The notes beneath the pieces are model-generated. The model saw only the letters and a program-made list of their open reading frames with translations, made no database searches and was not told the origin of the DNA. A DNA stretch of 64,000 nt, from assembly GCA_964509335.1 (NCBI GenBank), contig CAZDXB010000015.1, positions 1-64,000 of the forward strand, written 5' to 3'. The position numbers were made by a program, and so were the translations under genes. Shown here in pieces: positions 16,825 through 25,985 of this stretch (positions within the stretch are counted from its first letter, which is position 1; each line of letters opens with the position of its first letter). This DNA comes from CAZDXB01 sp964509335 (lineage in GTDB: Bacteria > Bacteroidota > Ignavibacteria > Kapaibacteriales > UBA2268).

Positions 16825-17859
16825 CTATTTAAATCCAATAGAAACGCTTAATCTGTTTATCAATCCAATATCTCGCGTCGGAGTTATTGAGTAATCCAAT
16901 TGACCGAGAAAATTACCGGTCAGATAATTAAATCCAACGCCGCCGGAAATACCCATCTGGTCGTGTCCAAAACGATAGCCGCCTCTGAACGATATTAAAT
17001 TGTTCCAAGTGTATTCCGCTCCGACTGAGAATTGTTCCGGTATATCGGAATGCGTAACAAAGTCGCTCGCGGCTATTAGTTTGTGCTCTTCTAAATCAAT
17101 AATATTCGAAGACACTCCCGCTCTAAATATTAAAGGAACAGAGTAAGCGTTTGCTAAATACGAAACGTCCCAAGGAGCCGCTTTTAACTCTTCGATATTC
17201 TTCTTGGTCGTCTTAAGTCCTTGACCTTGGTATTCCATTTCGGGACCTAAATTGAAAATTGAGAATCCAAGCGTAATTCCTTTAATGCCCGTTTCGTATA
17301 TTGTTCCTATGTCAAAAGCGAACCCGTTGCTGCTTACCGAATGGAAACCGTTGTGCAAATACTTACCGGTTACCCCGAAAGAAAATTGGTCGGTTAAATA
17401 CCCGCTAAACGACATTCCTAATGCAATATCGTTAACGCTGTAATGAGAACCGGTGCCTTCGGGCTGATTCATAGTTGTTTCTTGTATTTCATCGCTATCG
17501 AACGAAATCAAATGCGCTCCGGCGGTGAAATTCTCGCCGACCGGCATAGACAAAGCCGCGAAGCTATGGTTAAAGCCGGCGAACCATTGAGTGTAGTGAA
17601 ATTCGCCTTTCATACTTTTGATATCGGCAAGTCCGGCGGGATTCCAATATAGCGACGTCAAATCGTTTGCCACCGCCGTATAAGAACCTGCCATACCTAT
17701 GGCTCTAGCCCCTACTCCAATCTTTAAAAACTGCGAGCCCGCGGCGCCTACCTTCAAAAACTTACCTCCCGAAGAGCCTTTAACGTCTTCGGCTTTCACC
17801 GGGGCGGTCGCAAATGATATCAAGAAAGCTAAAACCGTTAATGTTAATAATTTCTTCAT
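16825..17859 (-). CDS. PorV/PorQ family outer-membrane protein (UPF0164)
   Basis: About 344 residues, with signal peptide MKKLLTLTVLAFLISFATAP. The mature N terminus shows the family hallmark GVGARAIGMAGSYTAVAND followed by LTSLYWNPAGLA, and the rest is a FadL-like barrel ending with SVSIGFK. In T9SS, PorV shuttles cargo from the translocon to the attachment complex; PorV/PorQ paralogues in other FCB bacteria are linked to particular cargo. The start is set by GGAG 6 bases before ATG 17859, not the ATG at 17871. It lies 76 bases downstream of the 1601-residue gene and may belong to the same transcript. Confidence 0.87.
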   Translation of the reverse strand: MKKLLTLTVLAFLISFATAPVKAEDVKGSSGGKFLKVGAAGSQFLKIGVGARAIGMAGSYTAVANDLTSLYWNPAGLADIKSMKGEFHYTQWFAGFNHSFAALSMPVGENFTAGAHLISFDSDEIQETTMNQPEGTGSHYSVNDIALGMSFSGYLTDQFSFGVTGKYLHNGFHSVSSNGFAFDIGTIYETGIKGITLGFSIFNLGPEMEYQGQGLKTTKKNIEELKAAPWDVSYLANAYSVPLIFRAGVSSNIIDLEEHKLIAASDFVTHSDIPEQFSVGAEYTWNNLISFRGGYRFGHDQMGISGGVGFNYLTGNFLGQLDYSITPTRDIGLINRLSVSIGFK

Positions 17860-17935
17860 TGTGCGCTCCATTTATTGAATTAATTCTAATTATTCTTTAA
17901 TCATACTTAAGCGTCTAAAAACAAAGCCCTTTACA

Positions 17936-20900
17936 TTAATTATCTTCGGGCACTAATCTAAATCCTCCAACGACGACGGAAAATTTCTTAACCGTTTGCG
18001 CGCCGTTAGGAGTTGAAATTACGGCAACCAAGGTTTGAGATTCGACTCTCTGTCTGTTCTTCGTCAGCAAATCCCAAACTTGAATGCCTATTCTATCCGG
18101 TTGCGAACTCGAATATTCGTCGTGCTTTAATTCGACAATATGGTCGCCCGTTACCGTATAAACATCTATTGTGCAACTCTCCGGCAATCTATTGAAATAA
18201 ATCTTAGCGTCGTAAGGCGACGCCTGCGCCTGATGAGTTATATAATAAGGATTCGGCGAAACGGTTATCTGGTCTAATAGGTCGTCGGTATATTCGCCTT
18301 TTTCTACAACGTTCGAGTCAACGTAAACCCTAACCTTCGCGCCGGGCATTGGGAAGCCTAACGCGCCGCCGTCTGTCTTCAATACTACTTTATCTCCCGG
18401 CTCAAATTCGACCGGTCTTCTATCAAGCGTTTCGTTATTTAGGAAGTTCCATTCCGGATCGACGCTTCTAGTTCTATTTCTCGCGTAGTCAAAGACGAAC
18501 TGAGAGCCGGAAGCTAAGAATATGTTAGCGAAGAAGACAGTGTCCTGACCGTCCATAGAAACGCCGGTAGTATAATATCTTCCTTGCTCGCCAAGCGGCG
18601 TCGCCGCTCTCTTTATAGAAAATTCGCTTTCGTCGAAATCTCCCGGTCGCGCGTATTTGTCCATTAGCTTAAAGTGCTTTGCGTCTAAGCCTTCGGCGTT
18701 AATATAACCGTAAGAATGTAGATTATACTTGCCGATGAAATCGTTAGTATTTAACCCTAAAGACACGGGAGAAGGCGCCCAACCTTCATCCTTGAAATTC
18801 AATGTGTCTAACTTCATATGTTCAATCGGCAGCGGATAATCGACTATTACCGAATCTCCGCCCTTCAAACTGGGTCTCTTGAAATTAATCGTGTTTTTTA
18901 CTTCCATAGATAAATAAGGACAGATATAGTCTTTAGCGGGAGTCGCGCCAGACTTCAAATTAAGCGTGTCTAAACCGCCGGCTTTAAATTCTACCAAGTA
19001 ATGCGCCGGACCGCTGTTGAAACTGCCGTATCGCGAAGTTCCAAATTCAGGCAATAATTGCCAACTGATTTGACCTGTCTCTTCATTCTCAGAAGTGGCT
19101 AAATAACGACCGTAAACATTCATAGCTACGGGCTGCGTTCTATAAACCAAATTAGAATCGTAGTAAGTAATCAAATCGCCTTTAGGAACGTCTGTCATAA
19201 ACGCTATAGGCACCGTTGCGTCGCCCTCGATTATTGGACTTTCGTCGCCTTCCCTCGGCGGGTAAAGCGAAGTCGAATCGGGACGATACAAACCGCCATA
19301 CTGTTGAGCGGTGTAATTAAAACTAAAGCTCATAGCGCCGTACGCCGGCTGACGAAACGCGGGCATATACCAATAACCGGGCTCTTTGAAATCGCCGGCT
19401 GAAATCTTGGACGAACGAGTAATTACCGTATCGTGATACGGATTGGGCAACTTAATCATTTCGTCGGCGATTGTATCTTCTATTTCTCTGAAATCAACTA
19501 CCCAAGACTGTGAGTTCTCGGTAAATCCGCCTCTAACGCCCGGTCTGCCGCTTATCTGTTCTAAATAAGTTCTTCCTCTAAATAATATCTTATTGTCGTC
19601 GGTTAAATCCCTTAGAGTCATCATTGATTGATACAAACCATAAGGCACATTCCTGTTCTCTCCGTCTTGAACGGGGATAGTCATAACCGAATAGTACCAA
19701 TAAGGCTCGAACTCGAGTTCTAAGGTATGTCCGCTGAAAAGCTGTCTAACTCTTTGAGGATCAATGGCGAAAAATTCGAAATTGTACAAGCCTCCTATCC
19801 TAGCGGAATCAACATAAGTAACCTTCATTTTCGGAGGATTCATAACCTTTGAAGCTCTCGGATAGCACTCTTTAACGTTAGGCAGATTCTCGAAGCCGGC
19901 GTTCAATTTGCTCGGAGTCGGTTGAGTAAAATCGCCTTCGTCGTAAGAAAGCAATTTATAATAGTAAGGCACGTTGTTTATCAATTTTTCAGTCTTCACT
20001 GGGTTGGCGTTGTATTCAATCGAACCCGAGCGATTGTCGTCTCCCAAATCGACGTACATCCTTCCGTCCGTAGCTTCCCTCATATATGGAACTATACAGT
20101 CGTTGATAACGTCTTCCCTTTGCTCGAAATCGTGAAATTTTATTTCGCTAACCATTCCGCGTTGAATATATGAATATATCGAATCCAAAGCGTTTCTTAC
20201 TAAATTTGTGTCAGTCATTGCCTTATTTACATCCACCGGTTGCAATTGGTCCATAACCAATCTTGGCGAACCGTCCACGTTAACCGTTCTATAAGAATCG
20301 GTTAAATATATCACGTGAGTATTTGTGTCTTTTCTGTTGGGTAGCTCGGCGTATCCAGCAGTATCCGCCGGATCAACCGTTACCGTTACTTTCTTCCAAT
20401 AAAGCGGATTGTAATTCAACAAAGCTCTATTCAAATACACGGTGCCTAAAAGAACGCTATCTATCAGAAAATTATGATTTTCCGGGTCTTCCGGATTGTA
20501 TGGGTCGTACCACATCGGAAAATCGTCCGGATTTGTGCGTTCATTCAAATACGGCCCCCAAGGCTTAGCGAGTAAGGAAGTGTCGACGCTATGAATAAAA
20601 ACGTTCAGGGTCGTGTCTCTATCCCATTGCCGTCCCTGATAAAAATTATTAATAACATGTTTCATATTCCTCCAAACCCAACCGTCGGGACCGAAAGTAA
20701 TCAAGCCTTTCGCAATTCTCATTACTTTAATAGCGAAAGTATCGACTACCATTTCGTTATTACCGTTTCTATAATACTCCGGACCGACAATCTTCATCGA
20801 ATCAATATAAGGCATATTTTGATTGCTCGTATCCATACTAGCTCGATGCTGAGATTTTCGGAACGGGGTGGGAAGCTCCCACTGTGCTATCTGTTTCCAA

Positions 20901-22696
20901 CCGAAAGGACCTTTGCCGGAAGTATATTCCATACTGGGCGTTATTTCGTCCACGTCGAAAGTGTCTAAATCGGTTCTTCTAGCTCTATAAAGCCTATAGC
21001 CCAAAAAGTCTAATCCTCTTTCGTATTTATCTTTAGAAATTTCCGCCGTGCTATCCCATTCTAATTTCACGCCATGGTTCAAAGGACTCCACTTGAAAAT
21101 ACTTGCTTTTTCAGGCGGTTTCGGAGCTTGAAAGTTGTTATCGTAAACCCTTTGAGCGAATTTATCTTTTCTTACTAGTTCTTCTACGTCTTCTGTCTCG
21201 CCGGTGGCGTCCTTTTCCACTGCCGGATTAGCTAAAATCATACCTACTACCGTTCTTACAGTATCTCCCGGCATAACGTTGAACGGTCCGGTAGCCATCA
21301 AGAATCTGTAATCTCCGGCTTCGCCTTCTCCTTCTTCTATAATCTCCGAAGAAAGATATTCGTATCTTTGCTCGTCCTCCTGTTTATCTTCGTCGATGGG
21401 CCAGCGCCTGAAAGTCTGCAATCCCAATTGATATTGATTCTCATACCATCTTCTGTCGCTTCTGGGAAAACCGACCAAATCTTCGGGAAAAGCCAACGTT
21501 TCGGCGCAATAAATCGAATCTCTCGGATTGCCTCCGTCCGGGTCGGTTACTACTACTGTGTCTTTCTCTACGCACATTTGGCACCAAGTTTCGGTATTGC
21601 CGTCTATTGTAGTGTCAAATTTCGACTCGCACATATGAATAGCCGGACTTTCTAAAAAGTCAAAGCCGAGATAGCCGAAACCGTATCCTTTTTCCATAGG
21701 GTCGTCTCGGGTCCACTGTAGAGCTAAGTTTAAATCCGGGTCTTCGTCGTAATATCTAGCGAAATCGTTAGCCGCGCCGGCGGCGGTATTAGGCGCTCTT
21801 GCGATATCGACGTCCATAACGGGCGCTAGCCAGCAATCCCAAAGCGTGTCGTTCGACATATTTATTAATTCATAGCGTATAAATATGAAATCTTTGTAAT
21901 CGCCAAAGCCCCAAGAATATATATATTGCTCGAATTGAAGGCGCATTGGGTAGCCAAGATTTCTCCTATACTCTACGCCGCCTTCATAATAATTCAAATC
22001 AGTGTCTTTGTAAGCGCTGAAAATATCCTCGCCGGAAATAAAAGCCGGTCCTTTAGGATATTGGTCCAGATTTCTTTCGTTCTCGTCTTGAATATAATAT
22101 CCAAAGTATCTATCGTATTTTAAAGTGTCTTCTGGATTTTCGCTCGCGTCCCAGATGGGCCAATTCGGACCGTCGTCGGGATTTAAAGGCTCGCCGTCGC
22201 TAGGTCTTATGTCGGTTGAAAAATATGAGCGATACTTCTTTATTTCGGCGTTGTCCACCAAATCGCCGTCGCTTATTCTACCGGGAACCATCCAAGAAAC
22301 TCCCGAGCTAGGATTATAAGTTACTTCGCAAATCTTATTGAGTTTCCTGTAATGAACGGTGTCCCCGTTTGGCTTCGTTGAATCCGCGGGAATCCACTTT
22401 TGAGCGGCGAACCAAATCCCGCCCCCAAATACATACTGATTCAGCGAGCCTCGAGGCCAATAGCCGCCGCCTAAGTTGTTGGGAATATCTAAGAATAAAA
22501 TTCCGTAGTTTGTTGCGGGAAACTCGAAATTGCTAACGGTATTCCATTGAAAATCGAATACCTGAGTAGGAACTCTTTGCGCCTTCTCCCCTTTCTCTTT
22601 CTGGGGATCGTCCGTTCGAGCTTCCGCTTGAAAAGCAAAAACCAAAAAGCCGCAAATCGTTGCGATCGCCATTAAATATTTGTTGATTTTTCTCAT
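17936..22696 (-). CDS. very large exported protein of unknown function
   Basis: About 1586 residues. The signal peptide is MRKINKYLMAIATICGFLVF ending near AEA. A good GAGG site 7 bases before ATG 22696 favours this start over ATG 22741. No catalytic domain is recognised. The C-terminal ~130 residues look like a variant sorting domain: VSPNPYYITHQ, then DVYTVTGDHIVEL, then KKFSVVVGG, but it continues past the usual end to RLVPEDN. Repeated acidic and Asp/Pro-rich stretches and aromatic-rich strands suggest an extended surface protein. It lies between a TonB receptor (about 56 bases from its start) and PorV, an arrangement that suggests a T9SS- or outer-membrane-linked surface complex. Function not known. 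Confidence 0.7.
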   Translation of the reverse strand: MRKINKYLMAIATICGFLVFAFQAEARTDDPQKEKGEKAQRVPTQVFDFQWNTVSNFEFPATNYGILFLDIPNNLGGGYWPRGSLNQYVFGGGIWFAAQKWIPADSTKPNGDTVHYRKLNKICEVTYNPSSGVSWMVPGRISDGDLVDNAEIKKYRSYFSTDIRPSDGEPLNPDDGPNWPIWDASENPEDTLKYDRYFGYYIQDENERNLDQYPKGPAFISGEDIFSAYKDTDLNYYEGGVEYRRNLGYPMRLQFEQYIYSWGFGDYKDFIFIRYELINMSNDTLWDCWLAPVMDVDIARAPNTAAGAANDFARYYDEDPDLNLALQWTRDDPMEKGYGFGYLGFDFLESPAIHMCESKFDTTIDGNTETWCQMCVEKDTVVVTDPDGGNPRDSIYCAETLAFPEDLVGFPRSDRRWYENQYQLGLQTFRRWPIDEDKQEDEQRYEYLSSEIIEEGEGEAGDYRFLMATGPFNVMPGDTVRTVVGMILANPAVEKDATGETEDVEELVRKDKFAQRVYDNNFQAPKPPEKASIFKWSPLNHGVKLEWDSTAEISKDKYERGLDFLGYRLYRARRTDLDTFDVDEITPSMEYTSGKGPFGWKQIAQWELPTPFRKSQHRASMDTSNQNMPYIDSMKIVGPEYYRNGNNEMVVDTFAIKVMRIAKGLITFGPDGWVWRNMKHVINNFYQGRQWDRDTTLNVFIHSVDTSLLAKPWGPYLNERTNPDDFPMWYDPYNPEDPENHNFLIDSVLLGTVYLNRALLNYNPLYWKKVTVTVDPADTAGYAELPNRKDTNTHVIYLTDSYRTVNVDGSPRLVMDQLQPVDVNKAMTDTNLVRNALDSIYSYIQRGMVSEIKFHDFEQREDVINDCIVPYMREATDGRMYVDLGDDNRSGSIEYNANPVKTEKLINNVPYYYKLLSYDEGDFTQPTPSKLNAGFENLPNVKECYPRASKVMNPPKMKVTYVDSARIGGLYNFEFFAIDPQRVRQLFSGHTLELEFEPYWYYSVMTIPVQDGENRNVPYGLYQSMMTLRDLTDDNKILFRGRTYLEQISGRPGVRGGFTENSQSWVVDFREIEDTIADEMIKLPNPYHDTVITRSSKISAGDFKEPGYWYMPAFRQPAYGAMSFSFNYTAQQYGGLYRPDSTSLYPPREGDESPIIEGDATVPIAFMTDVPKGDLITYYDSNLVYRTQPVAMNVYGRYLATSENEETGQISWQLLPEFGTSRYGSFNSGPAHYLVEFKAGGLDTLNLKSGATPAKDYICPYLSMEVKNTINFKRPSLKGGDSVIVDYPLPIEHMKLDTLNFKDEGWAPSPVSLGLNTNDFIGKYNLHSYGYINAEGLDAKHFKLMDKYARPGDFDESEFSIKRAATPLGEQGRYYTTGVSMDGQDTVFFANIFLASGSQFVFDYARNRTRSVDPEWNFLNNETLDRRPVEFEPGDKVVLKTDGGALGFPMPGAKVRVYVDSNVVEKGEYTDDLLDQITVSPNPYYITHQAQASPYDAKIYFNRLPESCTIDVYTVTGDHIVELKHDEYSSSQPDRIGIQVWDLLTKNRQRVESQTLVAVISTPNGAQTVKKFSVVVGGFRLVPEDN

Positions 22697-22752
22697 ATAT
22701 ATACCTCTTTTAAACATAATTATTTCTCTTTTTTCAAACATTACTTAATATC

Positions 22753-25700
22753 TTAGAATTTAAAATAGACGGTAAAGAATACGCTTCTGGGCGTTTGATA
22801 GTTTCCTTGGAATTGAACGGACGTTTCTAATTGTCGTATATAAGAATCGAATTTTTCTTGCTGATTTACTACGCCGTTTCCGTCAGCGTCGGCGTATTTG
22901 CTGTAAAGCCGTTTTCCGAAGTTATCGTATTGAGTGGAGTTAAACGTGTTTACGTTGGAGAAATCCGCTTCTTCGTAGAACGGAATCGAGCTGAAATCGC
23001 CTGCTTTTCTTCTAAACGCCATACCTCTATCGTCGGGGTCGCCCGTCGAAGTATATAAGCCAATAGCTTCGTTCAAATTAAACACGTTATAAACAAATAA
23101 AGCTAATTCTATTTGCGAATTACCCATCGATTCGCCAAGCCAATCGCGTAAGTAAAACGACTTCGACAGCCTCATATCCGTTTTCCAATAACTCGGTCCT
23201 CGTTCGGTTCTTAACTCGCCAATAGCTCTTCCGCTTAAATCAGTTTTGGTGTAAGGAACGCCCGAACGCCAAGTTGTAGTAAAGTTAAGATTTAAGTTCT
23301 CAAGAGGTTGAATTCCGCCAATCGAGAAACCTTGATTGTTCGCCCAAATAAAGCTAAGAATGAAATCGGCTCTATGCCTAATATCGTTAGCCGTAGGATA
23401 TTCGGACAATGGGAATGCGATAAGGTCCGTATAAGGGTCAATCGGTCTCATATAATTATCTCCGGGCGACGAAGAAGTCGCTCTCGACTGAGACAATGTG
23501 TAATTCAATCTCATCTGTATATGGTCTTGCCGCGTAGGCCTCTTCCTTAAAGTAAATTCCACGCCCTTAATATTCCCGTATTCCGAAACCGAATATTGGA
23601 AGTAAGGCAAAGGAATAGCCGGAACGTAAACTTGACCTAATTGATTATATATATCCTTATAATAAGCCGAAACATTCAAAGCTAAAATATCCGTTAACTG
23701 ATTGTTGTAGTTAACTTCGTATTGATTAGTTCTTTGAGCGTCCATATTTGGATTGCCCAAAACCTGATTGCCTCTTAAGCGTATAGTCGCAAAACCGTCG
23801 TAAAGGCTTGACAATACAGGCATCTGGAAGAACAACCCGTAGTTTAATGAAATATTAGACCTTTCAGTCAAAGGATATGTAACGTTTATTCTCGGACTTA
23901 TTTGATATTTAGCTTGCGCGTCGCCAAAACCCGAATCAGCCGTAATCGATACGAACTGGTCTAAATTCGTTCTGTAGCGAGCTTGCGGCATAAACATATC
24001 AAATCGCAAGCCGGGACTGATTATTATTCCTTTATAGCTGATTTGATCCAAAGCGTAAGCCGCTATTTTCATAGGATGATATGGCTCGCTGGTTTCTTCC
24101 CAAGCTTGTTGGTCGAAAGTATAAAAATTGCCTCCCCATTCTTCCGTATATACGTCGAAGAATGGGTTGCCGTCCCAAGGCAAACTATTCATATGTCGTT
24201 CTAAAGTAAAGTATTTAAAATCAAAACCGCCTTTAATCATATGCTCAAATTCAGTCCCTCTTAAGCTCTTCTCATACTTTCCGTCGATAGACCAAATGTT
24301 GCTTCTTCTAAAATCGAGCGTTCTTGAATTTCCGTGCTCGTAAAAAGAGTTTTGCCTGCCGAAAGGATTGCTTGTAGGGGTAGCGTCTCCCGAACCTTCT
24401 ATGTATCCGGTTAAGGGATTTCTCTGTGTATAATCCGCCACTCCGTAGCCGTCTGCAGTTCTAACGGTTTTCTTTATTATTTCGTATTGGTCAACTATTT
24501 TATTTGGCTCGCCCTCGACCAAATTGCTTCCGGATACTCCGTAATTGTCCTGCGGATACCATATATCAAATCCGGCGAAGTAACCCGGGTCGTTGTCGTC
24601 TTTTCTCTTGGAATATTCTTCCTCTATCATCGAATTAGAAACGGTCAACTCATAAAAACTCGTTGGGTCGAGAGTATGATTTAATCTTACAAAAAAGTTG
24701 GAGTTAAAATTGTTTCCCACAACTTGCTTAATCATCCTCTCCGGTATTCCGTTTGTAATTGGATTTCCGTTGCCGTCAAGTTTTGGCTGCCCGGTTTTAA
24801 GGTCGTATTCCCAACCTTCTTGGTCGGCGTAAAGCCAACTCCAACTAGAGTTTTCCCAGCTTTGAGAGCCGTATTTCCCGCCGAAATTCAATTCAACGCC
24901 TTTAGCAATTTTAAATCTTAATCTGGCGGCAATATTCTTATCCCAACTTTGTTGGTCGGGCATACGACCTAAATTATTCCCAATAGGGTCGCGTATTTCA
25001 AAACTGGCTCCGTTCCATTTTCTATATGTGTAATTCGACGAAATATAAAAAGTCGAACCGTCCAAATAGGGCATCGGACCGCCCGTGCCAAAAGAGAATC
25101 TATGTTGTCCGGGACCTTGTAGATTAGCTCCGTCGCCGGATTCAACGGCTTTAAAGGCGTCTCTCGTTTCGTCGTAAACCAAATCTTTTCCGCTCGCTTG
25201 AGAGCCAAACATAAAAGGAACGTCCGTTCTATATCTGACGTAACCTTCGTATTTATCGGTTCTTCCTCTTTTCATAATCGTGTTTACGACGCCGCCCATC
25301 ACTTCTCCATACTCGGCGGAAAATCCGCCTGTCAAAACTTGTATTTCCTCGGTGTCGTATTCGGTAATACTGGGCAATGCGGCGCCGCCGCCGGTAAATT
25401 GATTTGTCGCGTTGATTCCGTCAATCCTAATCTGAGTGTCGGAAGCTCTACTGCCTCTAATTGAATAACCGCCGCCGCTAGAAACAACGCCCGCGGTAGT
25501 GCTTATTACCGATGATATTCCTTCTCTGGCGACCGTTTGCATCTCCTCTTCGGAAACTTTATTAACGTTTCCTATGCTGTAGTTACTAACCATCTTAGAG
25601 CCGTAAACGGTAACCTCTTTAGTTCTTACGCCTTTCTCTCGCATAGTAATATCGAGAAAAGTAATATCGTCGGCTGATATTTTAACCTCCTCGGCTATGT

Positions 25701-25950
25701 AAGGCTCTTTACCGACGAAAGTAACTTTAACCGTGTATTTGCCGGGGTCTATATTTACTATAGAGAATTTACCGTCCGGATTCTTGACGATAGCTCCTCT
25801 CGTCGTTCCAATTATCCTAATCGTAGCTCCAATTATCGGTTTCCCTTCCTCGTCCACGACTTTGCCTTTCAAAGTTCCGTAAATTCCCGCTTGCATCGAG
25901 TAAGGAAAACATATCAATGCCGCAAAAAGTATCGCTAAAATCTTTCGCAT
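22753..25950 (-). CDS. TonB-dependent receptor with carboxypeptidase-like regulatory domain
   Basis: A 1065-residue outer-membrane receptor. The signal peptide is MRKILAILFAALICFPYSMQA. Residues ~23-105 form a CarboxypepD_reg-like fold (GKVVDEEGKPIIGATIRI). The plug domain follows at ~125-230 with GGYSIRGSRASDTQIRIDG, then a C-terminal barrel ending SVFFTVYFKF. Such receptors import large substrates using TonB energy; some Bacteroidota receptors pair with surface lipoproteins. The substrate is unknown; no SusD-like lipoprotein adjoins it, but a 1601-residue exported protein does. GGAG about 8 bases before ATG 25950 supports the start. Confidence 0.9.
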   Translation of the reverse strand: MRKILAILFAALICFPYSMQAGIYGTLKGKVVDEEGKPIIGATIRIIGTTRGAIVKNPDGKFSIVNIDPGKYTVKVTFVGKEPYIAEEVKISADDITFLDITMREKGVRTKEVTVYGSKMVSNYSIGNVNKVSEEEMQTVAREGISSVISTTAGVVSSGGGYSIRGSRASDTQIRIDGINATNQFTGGGAALPSITEYDTEEIQVLTGGFSAEYGEVMGGVVNTIMKRGRTDKYEGYVRYRTDVPFMFGSQASGKDLVYDETRDAFKAVESGDGANLQGPGQHRFSFGTGGPMPYLDGSTFYISSNYTYRKWNGASFEIRDPIGNNLGRMPDQQSWDKNIAARLRFKIAKGVELNFGGKYGSQSWENSSWSWLYADQEGWEYDLKTGQPKLDGNGNPITNGIPERMIKQVVGNNFNSNFFVRLNHTLDPTSFYELTVSNSMIEEEYSKRKDDNDPGYFAGFDIWYPQDNYGVSGSNLVEGEPNKIVDQYEIIKKTVRTADGYGVADYTQRNPLTGYIEGSGDATPTSNPFGRQNSFYEHGNSRTLDFRRSNIWSIDGKYEKSLRGTEFEHMIKGGFDFKYFTLERHMNSLPWDGNPFFDVYTEEWGGNFYTFDQQAWEETSEPYHPMKIAAYALDQISYKGIIISPGLRFDMFMPQARYRTNLDQFVSITADSGFGDAQAKYQISPRINVTYPLTERSNISLNYGLFFQMPVLSSLYDGFATIRLRGNQVLGNPNMDAQRTNQYEVNYNNQLTDILALNVSAYYKDIYNQLGQVYVPAIPLPYFQYSVSEYGNIKGVEFTLRKRPTRQDHIQMRLNYTLSQSRATSSSPGDNYMRPIDPYTDLIAFPLSEYPTANDIRHRADFILSFIWANNQGFSIGGIQPLENLNLNFTTTWRSGVPYTKTDLSGRAIGELRTERGPSYWKTDMRLSKSFYLRDWLGESMGNSQIELALFVYNVFNLNEAIGLYTSTGDPDDRGMAFRRKAGDFSSIPFYEEADFSNVNTFNSTQYDNFGKRLYSKYADADGNGVVNQQEKFDSYIRQLETSVQFQGNYQTPRSVFFTVYFKF

Positions 25951-25985
25951 AACGCGTTCTCCGTTTATTTGTTTAATAACTAGTT